Shown piece after piece: positions 1 through 6,416 of a stretch of DNA of 10,753 nt (position 1 is its first letter; every line of letters starts with the position of its first letter). Made by a program: the position numbers and the translations under genes. Origin of the DNA: an uncultured Eubacterium sp. (lineage in GTDB: Bacteria > Bacillota > Clostridia > Lachnospirales > Lachnospiraceae); assembly GCA_900550135.1 (NCBI GenBank), contig URQO01000063.1, positions 1 to 10,753 of the forward strand, in the 5' to 3' direction. The notes beneath the pieces were generated by a model that was not told the DNA's origin, made no database searches, and was given only the letters and a program-made list of their open reading frames with translations.

Positions 1-48
1 CGACCACCGAGATCTACACTCTTTCCCTACACGACGCTCTTCCGATCT
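1..48. other. Illumina TruSeq adapter contamination (not genomic)
   Basis: The first 48 bases match the Illumina P5/TruSeq universal adapter from the middle of its flow-cell part through the read-1 primer, ending in the diagnostic GCTCTTCCGATCT. The first ten bases of the full adapter are missing. Genomic sequence begins at about base 49, in the middle of atpB. This is library sequence left untrimmed at a contig end, so it has no biological role. The match is from memory of the adapter sequence and is essentially exact. Confidence 0.97.
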
Positions 49-249
49 CGTTTCCAAAACCAGTTGCTTTCTGCTTGGGTTTTCTACTTTTAACTTTCTA
101 ACAAGTAGAACACAAATCAGAAAAACTGCCAGCATTATAACCCAAGTTACTACTACTGATTCATAAATTGGAATGCCACCAAAGATTGGAATTGTAAACT
201 CTACATCGCAATTCAGTTCTTCTAATAATCTGTTAACAATGTCATTCAA
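49..249 (-). CDS. atpB: F-type ATP synthase subunit a, N-terminal fragment (truncated by contig end)
   Basis: This is the first 67 codons of subunit a of the F0 sector, the membrane stator half-channel that passes protons or Na+ to the c-ring. The fragment has a short polar N-terminus, then the motif IFGGIPIYESVVVTW, which is typical of Firmicutes subunit a. A first membrane helix follows at roughly residues 32-50, then the basic stretch RKLKVENPSRKQLVLE. I chose the TTG at 247-249 because AAGGAAGTGA lies about 8 bases upstream. An in-frame GTG six bases before the TTG overlaps that ribosome site and is less likely. The remaining ~75% of the gene is missing because the sequence runs into adapter at base 48. 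The other atp genes would follow beyond the contig end. The identification rests on motif recall. Confidence 0.85.
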
Positions 250-291
250 CAGTTTCACTTCCTTTCATGACAACTTTTCTAACCGAAATGT

Positions 292-321
292 ATTATAACT
301 CCATATTTTGTAATATGTAAA
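292..321 (-). promoter_or_regulatory. Candidate sigma-A promoter of the atp operon
   Basis: Read on the minus strand, TTTACA (316-321) is followed by an 18-base spacer and a perfect TATAAT (292-297), pointing at atpB. The predicted start of transcription near 285 gives a leader of about 35 bases that contains the atpB ribosome site. The rest of the 250-610 spacer is very AT-rich. I saw no other gene or convincing structure in it. Confidence 0.6.
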
Positions 322-610
322 ATATATATTTAATATATTTACTATATCATTTTAATATGGTATTGTATAAAAAGTACATATAATTTTGGTTTTTTTGTAC
401 ATTTATGGTAAATTTATACATTAGTATAAAAACTCTTAAAAAAATTTAAATTTACTTAATTTTTTTAGGTTGTGGTTTAATTTGACACACTTAAAAGTCT
501 ATATGGCATAGAACGGTTATATAGTTATTTACAATATTTTTACTATATATCTTTACACATAACGAAATATTTTCAGATGCAAATTTTATTTTTTACTTTG
601 GAGGTTCGAA

Positions 611-1501
611 ATGATTACTTTTGATTATTATAGAATTTTTTATTTTGTAGCAAAATATAAAAGTTTTACCAAAGCTGCTGAAATGTTGCAAAACAGTCAG
701 CCGAACATTAGCAGATGTATGAGCAACTTAGAACAGGAACTTGACTGCAAATTGTTCATGCGTTCCAACCGTGGCATTGTTTTAACACCGGAAGGAAAAA
801 AATTGTACAAACATGTATCCATTGCCTACAAGCATCTTACTTTAGGTGAAGAAGAGGTTCATCAGGACAATACATTTGAAAAGGGTATCATTACATTAAG
901 TGTAAGTGAGAATGCTTTAAAACTATTCCTTTTGGACAGGCTTGAAATATTTCACGAACAATTTCCCAACATAAGAATCCGTATATTCAACCATTCAACG
1001 CCGGAAGCCATCAGGGCAATGAGAGCAAACCTTATTGATTTGGCGGTTATTACCACTCCTATGACTATTAAAAAACCATTGAAAAAAATACCTCTTCGTG
1101 ATTGTCAGGAGATATTAATTGGTGGCGAAAAATATAAATATCTGGCTGATACCACTCAGAGTCTTAAGGAACTGACTGATATTCCACTGATTAGTCTTTC
1201 TGAAGGAACAGGTACATTTGAACTTTACAATAAGTTTTACATAGCTCACAATATACCTTTTACTCCTGATATGGAAGTTGCCACAACTGACCAGATTCTT
1301 GCGATGATTATGCACAATCTTGGTATTGGATTTTACCCAAAGGATATGGCTACTGAACTTATACTTAACAACAAGGTTTTTCCTATACCAATTGAAGAAA
1401 AAGTTCCAATGCGTGAAGTATGTCTTGTTGTAAATAAAAATACTGCAATGAGCACCTCTGTTCAGAAGTTTTACAACTTTATAAGAAACTCTATTTTATA
1501 A
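611..1501 (+). CDS. LysR-family transcriptional regulator
   Basis: This is a 296-residue protein, the normal LysR length. Residues 1-60 form the winged helix-turn-helix, recognisable by FTKAAEMLQNSQPNISRCMSNLE followed by LDCKLFMRSNRGIVLTPEG. A linker helix follows, then a two-lobed periplasmic-binding-like effector domain from about residue 90. The start is set by GGAGG at 600-604, six bases before the ATG. It stands alone on the plus strand, divergent from atpB and convergent with the MATE transporter. LysR proteins often regulate a divergent neighbour, but the neighbour here is the housekeeping atp operon, so the target cannot be named. No T-N11-A palindrome was identified with confidence in the upstream spacer. 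The effector is unknown. Confidence 0.9.
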   Translation: MITFDYYRIFYFVAKYKSFTKAAEMLQNSQPNISRCMSNLEQELDCKLFMRSNRGIVLTPEGKKLYKHVSIAYKHLTLGEEEVHQDNTFEKGIITLSVSENALKLFLLDRLEIFHEQFPNIRIRIFNHSTPEAIRAMRANLIDLAVITTPMTIKKPLKKIPLRDCQEILIGGEKYKYLADTTQSLKELTDIPLISLSEGTGTFELYNKFYIAHNIPFTPDMEVATTDQILAMIMHNLGIGFYPKDMATELILNNKVFPIPIEEKVPMREVCLVVNKNTAMSTSVQKFYNFIRNSIL

Positions 1502-1504
1502 AAT

Positions 1505-1548
1505 AAAAATCCGACTTATGGCAACTTAATGCTCCTGGTCGGATTTTT
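1505..1548. terminator. Bidirectional intrinsic terminator between LysR and MATE genes
   Basis: The arms AAAAATCCGAC (1505-1515) and GTCGGATTTTT (1538-1548) form an 11-bp stem with a 22-base loop. A T-run follows on both strands, so it can stop the converging transcripts of the LysR gene (plus) and the MATE gene (minus). The MATE stop codon (1526-1528) lies in the loop, and one arm encodes its last residues K-S-D. Confidence 0.85.
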
Positions 1549-2776
1549 TCAAACTGTAGGTCAAAATAATTGTTATGAAAGTGACTATTTCTGCGCCAAG
1601 AAAAGATATCCAAACTCCATTTGCACCAAAAACATTTGCTAAAACAATGGCAAGAATTACAATTGCCACAAACCCTCTCATTAAAGAACCCACTATGGCA
1701 ACAACTGCTTTGTCTATGGCTGAAAAATAAGACACCAGCATAATATTTATACCGGCAAAAATAAAGCCTAAGAAATACAGTCTTAATCCGTTATGTGCAA
1801 GATTAAGCAAACGGAGATTATTTTCACTGTTAAATATGGTAATTAAACCATCTGTAAATATCCATGATATTAATATAATTAAAGCTTCAACAATCAGGCA
1901 GGTTTTTACACTCCAGTTAAGTAGCTTTTTAACATTGACTCCATCATTTTTGCCATAACACTGACTTACTAAAGGCTGACTGCCCTGTGCCAATCCATTA
2001 AATATTGCCACTGCCACAAGTGCCAGATTGGCGATTACTCCATAGGCTGCCACTCCGATATTTCCCGTTATGTTAAGAAGCAACATATTAAATACAATTG
2101 TGATAACTGCATTTGATATTTCACTTACAAATGCCGAAATTCCAAGCTGACAACATGACACTAAATGCTTTATTGACAACTTTTTAATTTTAAACTGTAC
2201 CTGATTATTTTTACCCAAATAATGTGTAGCACAGATGCTCATTGTAACTATAGGACTAAGTGCCGTGGCAAGTGCCGCTCCCGTAAAACCTAAATTCATA
2301 GGAAACATAAAAACATAGTCAAATACTACGTTAAACAAACTTCCTGAAATAGAGCCTACCATAGCTGTAGATGGTGCATTATCGTTTCTGGCAAAGGCTG
2401 TAAATGTGTAATTCGACATAAAAAATGGCGAAGCCACCAATATTATTCTTGTGTAATTTTTTCCAAGTTCAACAAGATTTTTATCTGCACCAAGAACTGT
2501 CAATACACTGTCCGGTATAAATATACCAGCCAAAACAAAAGGAATGCTAATTAAAACACTCCATAAAATCGCCTCCGTAAAAAAGTAGCTAACATCTTTT
2601 CCCCTGGCCTTTCTAATGCTATATCTGGTGGCAGAACCAATTCCTATCATAGAGCCTATGGCATATATTAATCCATAAATAGGCAGTATCAGATTAAGTA
2701 CTGCCAATCCGTTTGCCCCTGAGTGAACCGATATAAAGAAAGTGTCTGCCAATATATACACTGATAGTCCAACCAT
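1526..2776 (-). CDS. MATE-family multidrug/cation efflux transporter, 5' end doubtful
   Basis: This is a very hydrophobic 416-residue protein with about eleven predicted membrane helices and the MATE signature near the N-terminus (GLSVYILADTFFIS, then NLILPIYGLIYAIGSMIGIG). The family exports organic cations or drugs in exchange for Na+ or H+. Family members are usually 440-460 residues, so the N-terminus is short. The ATG at 2774-2776 has no ribosome site. Upstream the same frame encodes FFKYVSHSVAA, which looks like the missing family N-terminus, but it is cut by TAG at 2810-2812. A good GGAGG (2830-2834) precedes a TTG at 2819-2821 in that frame. Either the 5' end carries a nonsense mutation or base error, or translation starts internally. 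It follows the two-helix protein gene closely, as in an operon. Confidence 0.8.
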   Translation of the reverse strand: MVGLSVYILADTFFISVHSGANGLAVLNLILPIYGLIYAIGSMIGIGSATRYSIRKARGKDVSYFFTEAILWSVLISIPFVLAGIFIPDSVLTVLGADKNLVELGKNYTRIILVASPFFMSNYTFTAFARNDNAPSTAMVGSISGSLFNVVFDYVFMFPMNLGFTGAALATALSPIVTMSICATHYLGKNNQVQFKIKKLSIKHLVSCCQLGISAFVSEISNAVITIVFNMLLLNITGNIGVAAYGVIANLALVAVAIFNGLAQGSQPLVSQCYGKNDGVNVKKLLNWSVKTCLIVEALIILISWIFTDGLITIFNSENNLRLLNLAHNGLRLYFLGFIFAGINIMLVSYFSAIDKAVVAIVGSLMRGFVAIVILAIVLANVFGANGVWISFLGAEIVTFITIILTYSLKKSDQEH

Positions 2777-2829
2777 TGCAGCAACACTGTGGGATACATA
2801 TTTAAAAAACTATGATAACAATTTCGATT

Positions 2830-2834
2830 CCTCC
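2830..2834 (-). promoter_or_regulatory. Orphaned ribosome binding site upstream of the MATE gene
   Basis: On the minus strand GGAGG sits 8 bases before a TTG (2819-2821) that is in frame with the MATE protein. The frame then reads only three codons before TAG (2810-2812). The site lies just after the stop codon of the upstream gene (2839-2841), which is where an operon's next start would be expected. The later ATG at 2776 is about 50 bases away and cannot use it. Confidence 0.55.
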
Positions 2835-2838
2835 GTTG

Positions 2839-3306
2839 TTATATAAACATTTTTTCTATATCTTCTCTGTCTTTTTTGAAACTATATTTTACTCCCAATA
2901 TAGTCGCAAATAGGCAAATCAGAAACATTATCAGCGGAACCATTGCAGCACTTACCTGATTTAAACAAATTAAAACTACGGAAATCCATAATGTAAAGTT
3001 TAAAAATAATGTGCAAATTACAATAACCGGTATTGCCAGTCTTTGTGCCACAACAATCTCTGATCCTTCATCTTTTTCAATAATTCTGCCACAGTTTATG
3101 GAAGAAAAGCTATTCTTTTTATATACTTTTCCATTACTTCTGTTAACTGAAATCTTAAATATATCATCAGTAATTTTCCCGTAGAAACATTTATTTTTTG
3201 AAAACGAACCAAACTTTGTCAAATTGTTGCTTACTATTTTTTTGCACTCTTCTTTTGAATTTTTTGTTTTTATTATATATTTTCCAACTTTGTTTTCTTT
3301 TATCAT
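2839..3306 (-). CDS. Small membrane protein with two helices, function unknown
   Basis: I do not recognise a named family. The 155-residue protein has a basic N-terminal cytosolic part (residues 1-90) with the segment CFYGKITDDIFKISVNR, then KNSFSSINCGRI. Two hydrophobic helices follow at about 91-114 and 120-139, and the protein ends in a charged tail. The layout resembles small Firmicutes membrane proteins of unknown function in which a soluble beta-rich domain precedes a helical hairpin. AGGA at 3314-3317, seven bases before the ATG, supports the start. It lies just upstream of the MATE gene on the same strand and may be cotranscribed with it. There is no signal peptide. Confidence 0.6.
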   Translation of the reverse strand: MIKENKVGKYIIKTKNSKEECKKIVSNNLTKFGSFSKNKCFYGKITDDIFKISVNRSNGKVYKKNSFSSINCGRIIEKDEGSEIVVAQRLAIPVIVICTLFLNFTLWISVVLICLNQVSAAMVPLIMFLICLFATILGVKYSFKKDREDIEKMFI

Positions 3307-3331
3307 CTTTTTTTCCTATTATAAAATTTAT

Positions 3332-3438
3332 AGCCGAGTAGTTTAACTGGTTTTTCCATTATAAATTTAGCAACCAAACAACTTAGCTGTTTTTCCTTAT
3401 TATAACTTTAACAACCAAACAACTTAGCTGTCTTTTCC
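3332..3438. repeat. Imperfect tandem triplication (40-41 bp period) of the aldo/keto reductase 3' end
   Basis: The unit CAACCAAACAACTTAGCTGT plus a T-rich tail occurs at 3412-3438, inside the gene's last codons. A nearly identical copy is at 3371-3396, and a more diverged copy starts at 3332. The spacing is 41 and about 40 bp. On the minus strand each copy is followed by TTATAAT. The second copy still spells the protein's final residues KTAKLFGC plus stop in another frame, so the copies come from duplication of the gene end. Confidence 0.8.
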
Positions 3439-4553
3439 ATTCTGTCTGCAATCTTTACACCAAATGGGCAACGTGCCTCACAGGCATGACAGCCGATACA
3501 TTCTGATGCTTTATGCTCCAAAAGTTCATAGTGAGACTGAACTGTTGCCGGAACTTTCGGTTGCATTGTTGCCAAATCGTAAAACTTATTTATCATTGCA
3601 ATATTCAAATTTACAACACATGGCTTACAATGTCCACAGTATGTACATTCACCCTTGTATGAATGGAATGGTGCATTGGCAATAACTAATGCATAATCTT
3701 TTTCCTGCTCTGTGGCTGTCTCATATGCCAAAGCATCATCTACCTGTTCTTTTGTATCATATCCACACATAATCGATACTGTTGCAGGCCTGGTTAATGC
3801 ATAGTGAATACACTGAATAGGTGTTAAACTTACTCCAAAAGGAGAACGTTTTTCATCAAATAGTCTGCCACCTGCGTAACCTTTCATAACTGTAATTCCA
3901 ACATTATTCTGCTCACATATTTTGTACAATTCTGCCCTTTCAGGGTCTATTCCTTTTAAGTTGTCATCAAACTTTTCTGCAAACATTGTGTCGATATCTT
4001 CGCTAGCAGGAAGCATGTCAAATGCCGGATTTATGCTAAATAAAATCATCTCAACATATTCTGACTGAGCTGCTTTATTAGCAACCTTAGGATTGTGTGA
4101 ACTCATTCCAATATGATGAATTATACCTTTTTCCTTTAACTCCATTACATAATCCATGTAATCAGATTGTTGAATCTGCTCCCACTCTTCTTCTGAATCT
4201 ATGTAATGAATCATTCCTATATCAATATAGTCAGTCTGAAGTCTTTTAAGTAAATCTTCAAAAGCAGGACGCACATACTTCATGTCTCTTGTTCTAAAAT
4301 ACTGTTCATCTTTCCATGTTGAGCCAATATGTCCCTGAATAAACCAATCACTGCGATTGTCTTTTATACCTTTTCCAATAATGTCTCTTGATTTTGGGTC
4401 TGCCATCCAGCAGTCTAAAATATTGATTCCTTTTGAAGCTGCATACTTAATTAACTCTACTCCCTCTTCTTCAGGATGACGTTCAAGCCACTCACCACCA
4501 AATCCGATTTCACTTACATTAAGTCCTGTTTTGCCTAGTATTCTTTTGTTCAT
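3408..4553 (-). CDS. Aldo/keto reductase-like protein with C-terminal [4Fe-4S] ferredoxin domain
   Basis: This is a 381-residue protein. Residues 1-290 are an aldo/keto reductase barrel (RILGKTGLNVSEIGFGG, LLKRLQTDYIDIGMIH). Residues 300-365 hold two iron-sulfur motifs, CTYCGHCKPC (Cys 303, 306, 309, 312) and CIGCHACEARCP (Cys 352, 355, 358, 362). Ferredoxin-tailed members are common in anaerobes and presumably take electrons from iron-sulfur donors. The classical tetrad is degraded. Asp47 and His116 are present, but the Tyr position reads Asp52 (DCWMAD) and the Lys position falls on His75 (FIQGH), so ordinary NADPH carbonyl reduction is doubtful. I chose ATG 4551-4553 because AAGGAGG sits five bases upstream. 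The GTG two codons earlier overlaps that site. It lies 57 bases after the hipA-like gene with no clear terminator between. Confidence 0.85.
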   Translation of the reverse strand: MNKRILGKTGLNVSEIGFGGEWLERHPEEEGVELIKYAASKGINILDCWMADPKSRDIIGKGIKDNRSDWFIQGHIGSTWKDEQYFRTRDMKYVRPAFEDLLKRLQTDYIDIGMIHYIDSEEEWEQIQQSDYMDYVMELKEKGIIHHIGMSSHNPKVANKAAQSEYVEMILFSINPAFDMLPASEDIDTMFAEKFDDNLKGIDPERAELYKICEQNNVGITVMKGYAGGRLFDEKRSPFGVSLTPIQCIHYALTRPATVSIMCGYDTKEQVDDALAYETATEQEKDYALVIANAPFHSYKGECTYCGHCKPCVVNLNIAMINKFYDLATMQPKVPATVQSHYELLEHKASECIGCHACEARCPFGVKIADRMEKTAKLFGC

Positions 4554-4610
4554 GTGCACCTCCTTGGTTTAAAAAATTTGTCTACACGTAATTTTTAAGG
4601 TAAATGTACT

Positions 4611-5813
4611 TTAATAGTTATTATTTTTCCATATGTCTTTTCCTCTTTGAAAAGATTGTAATCTTGCAATTTTCTTTTCATAAAGTTCTTTTAGTTTTGG
4701 GATTCTGATATGTCGCTCATATAAATCTTTTTCATATATTTTAAAATCCATTTCTGCCTTATCTAAATTTACTGCATTTCTATCCTTTACATATGACAAC
4801 AGTTTAACTTCTTTGGCTATAAATGAATGAGTTTTTATTTCATTTAAACGAACCTTATCAAGTTGCTCATATGGAATATTATAAAACATTGAATTTCCCG
4901 AATCATAAATTGGTGCAAAACCAAGTATTTCTAACGTATCAGGATTTCTAATAACAGATATATTGTTCATATGCCTATCTGTATTAGTAATCAAATAATC
5001 GGTCATAATTTCATAATCCATAAATGCGTCAAACTCTTCTTCCTTTATTCCTAGATTTATGCAAACCTTTTTCAACGGATAATAAAAGGATTCATTCTGC
5101 CTAACCTTAATTGTTTGCAATAACTCCCACGCACTTATACATTCCAGTTCTTCTGAGCAAAAATCATATGAAATACAACCTAGTCCTTCAAATCCATTTT
5201 CAACTAATAATTTTGCCGGTTTATATACCGTATAATTAAAAAATCCCTGTTTTTTATGCAATTCTGTAGCAAACAATTCATTTATACTTTGCTGATATGA
5301 TTCTCCATAATTACCTTTAATCATATATCTTCTGCCGGACTCATCTATGCACCATTTTTTTTGCAATTCTCCCTGAGATGCAGCACAATTGAATTTTGTT
5401 TTTTTTCTTAAATCAATTATCTTATCCTTGTTTAATGTTAATTCTCCAAAAGTATCCACAAAATCATTGGTATATAAATTCACATCGGACCACGTAAAGT
5501 CTGCACCTCTTGGTTTAATCCAATAACAGTCTGATAAACTAAGAGCAAGATTATCTACAAGTGCGCTATTTGTAGACTCATATCCCAATCTTTGAAGTGC
5601 ACTTTTGGCTCCATTTCTTGTCTTAGGAATGGCTCTATCTTTCCACCACTCATGAAACTTCATATCATTCATCTGGCCACCAAGGGGAAAATGTTCAAAA
5701 GCATTTTCATTTTTTCTATATCTCTCTAAAATACCATTTTGTGATATTTCCATTAAACAAACTGGAATATCCTTATGCATTAAGTAATATTCTGTTGCTA
5801 CTTTTCTTGCCAT
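4611..5813 (-). CDS. HipA-like serine/threonine kinase (putative toxin of a type II toxin-antitoxin pair)
   Basis: This is a 400-residue HipA-domain protein. Residues 1-130 are a lineage-specific N-terminal domain (FHEWWKDRAIPKTRNG, then LALSLSDCYWIKPRG). Residues 140-310 carry the kinase core: a glycine-rich loop ASQGELQKKW (145-154), ATP-site Lys166 in YMIKG, the catalytic loop NTDRHMNN (277-284; Asp279, Asn284), and the metal-binding YDSGNS (Asp304). E. coli HipA phosphorylates glutamyl-tRNA synthetase and causes growth arrest. The substrate here is unknown. GGAG eight bases before the ATG overlaps the upstream gene's stop region. The gap to the HTH gene is four bases, so they are translated together. 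N-terminal domains of this kind are frequent in clostridial HipA-like proteins. The alternative is a regulatory kinase that is not toxic. Confidence 0.82.
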   Translation of the reverse strand: MARKVATEYYLMHKDIPVCLMEISQNGILERYRKNENAFEHFPLGGQMNDMKFHEWWKDRAIPKTRNGAKSALQRLGYESTNSALVDNLALSLSDCYWIKPRGADFTWSDVNLYTNDFVDTFGELTLNKDKIIDLRKKTKFNCAASQGELQKKWCIDESGRRYMIKGNYGESYQQSINELFATELHKKQGFFNYTVYKPAKLLVENGFEGLGCISYDFCSEELECISAWELLQTIKVRQNESFYYPLKKVCINLGIKEEEFDAFMDYEIMTDYLITNTDRHMNNISVIRNPDTLEILGFAPIYDSGNSMFYNIPYEQLDKVRLNEIKTHSFIAKEVKLLSYVKDRNAVNLDKAEMDFKIYEKDLYERHIRIPKLKELYEKKIARLQSFQRGKDIWKNNNY

Positions 5814-5817
5814 ATAC

Positions 5818-6216
5818 TCAACTCCATATTATATCTTCTTTTTTATCCATTCGACAATCTTTATCAAATTTGTTAACAATTTCATAATACGCTTCAAATA
5901 ACTCCTTGGCATAAAGAACTAAGTTTTGTTTCTTTACCCCTTCCAGATCCTCTTGAATGTTTATCTTTGTTCCTTTTATATCAATGATATATCCGGCGTC
6001 CCTATTATAGTAAAATGTATTACCTTTATTATCCTGTATTTTTCGCATCTTATTTTCGCAAACTGGCAATTGCATTGCTATTAATTTCACTATATATGGA
6101 GCTGGTGTACTTTCCCCATACTCCCATCTTCGCAATGTTCCTATAGGAATATTAAATTTTTCGGCAAATTGCTTTTGTGTAAGACCTGTACTATATCTTA
6201 TTTCTTTTATATTCAT
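5818..6216 (-). CDS. HipB-like XRE-type HTH protein (putative antitoxin and autorepressor)
   Basis: The 132-residue protein begins with a helix-turn-helix (IRYSTGLTQKQFAEKFNIPIGTLRRWEYGESTP, residues 5-39), as in Cro/CI and HipB. The C-terminal half is charged and helical (EDLEGVKKQNLVLYAKELFEAYYEIV) and could contact the kinase. The start follows AAGGTGG at 6221-6227, four bases upstream. It ends in TGA four bases before the hipA-like ATG, the usual antitoxin-then-toxin order. Three perfect or near-perfect palindromes lie 40-116 bases upstream, one of them inside the core promoter, so autorepression is likely. The antitoxin role is inferred from gene order and domains. Confidence 0.8.
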   Translation of the reverse strand: MNIKEIRYSTGLTQKQFAEKFNIPIGTLRRWEYGESTPAPYIVKLIAMQLPVCENKMRKIQDNKGNTFYYNRDAGYIIDIKGTKINIQEDLEGVKKQNLVLYAKELFEAYYEIVNKFDKDCRMDKKEDIIWS

Positions 6217-6255
6217 ATTACCACCTTCATTATACTATATAATCCCCAACATTTT

Positions 6256-6272
6256 GTACCCATATTGGGTAC
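6256..6272. promoter_or_regulatory. Palindromic operator 1 of the hipBA-like operon
   Basis: GTACCCATATTGGGTAC is an inverted repeat with 7-bp arms and a TAT centre. It lies in the predicted leader, 40 bases before the HTH gene. It has the TAnCC...GGnTA look of HipB operators, though the half-sites are closer together than in E. coli. Confidence 0.8.
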
Positions 6273-6285
6273 TTTTTTATTTATT

Positions 6286-6302
6286 ATGCCCATATTGGGT
6301 AC
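6286..6302. promoter_or_regulatory. Palindromic operator 2 of the hipBA-like operon
   Basis: ATGCCCATATTGGGTAC is the same palindrome with one diverged outer arm (ATGCCCA instead of GTACCCA). It starts exactly 30 bp from operator 1. The intact half-site is the one nearer operator 3. Confidence 0.75.
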
Positions 6303-6312
6303 TTTTATGTAA

Positions 6313-6341
6313 ATTGTACCCATATTGGGTACTTTTGTCAA
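6313..6341 (-). promoter_or_regulatory. Sigma-A promoter of the hipBA-like operon
   Basis: On the minus strand a perfect TTGACA (6336-6341) is followed by a 17-base spacer and TACAAT (6313-6318, five of six matches). Operator 3 fills the spacer and overlaps the -10 box, so a bound repressor would exclude RNA polymerase. Transcription would start near 6306, which puts operators 1 and 2 in the leader. Confidence 0.8.
6316..6332. promoter_or_regulatory. Palindromic operator 3, inside the core promoter
   Basis: GTACCCATATTGGGTAC is identical to operator 1 and starts exactly 30 bp from operator 2. It occupies the spacer between the -35 and -10 boxes of the hipBA-like promoter. Confidence 0.82.
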
Positions 6342-6416
6342 TAATTTAATGATATTTTAAAATTATTATGCAACTATTATATCTTTTTTATTACATCTAT
6401 CACAAAAAATAAGTTC

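Noticed and set aside
482..513. TTGACA at 482-487 as a promoter for the LysR gene
   Set aside because: The -35 box is perfect, but at 16-19 bases spacing the candidate -10 boxes match at no more than three of six positions. The better TATAGT at 520-525 is too far away.
4564..4600. Terminator between the hipA-like and aldo/keto reductase genes
   Set aside because: The only inverted repeat is AAAAATT/AATTTTT with no GC pairs, too weak to call.
6229..6234. TATAAT on the minus strand just before the HTH gene
   Set aside because: There is no matching -35, and transcription would start too near the ATG to keep the ribosome site.
6256..6332. CRISPR-like or iteron origin reading of the three 30-bp repeats
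   Set aside because: There are only three copies, they are palindromic, and they sit on a promoter before an HTH gene. Operators explain them better.
6342..6416. Terminator after SirTM
   Set aside because: The spacer is AT-rich with no GC-containing stem. Read-through into the hipBA-like genes cannot be excluded.
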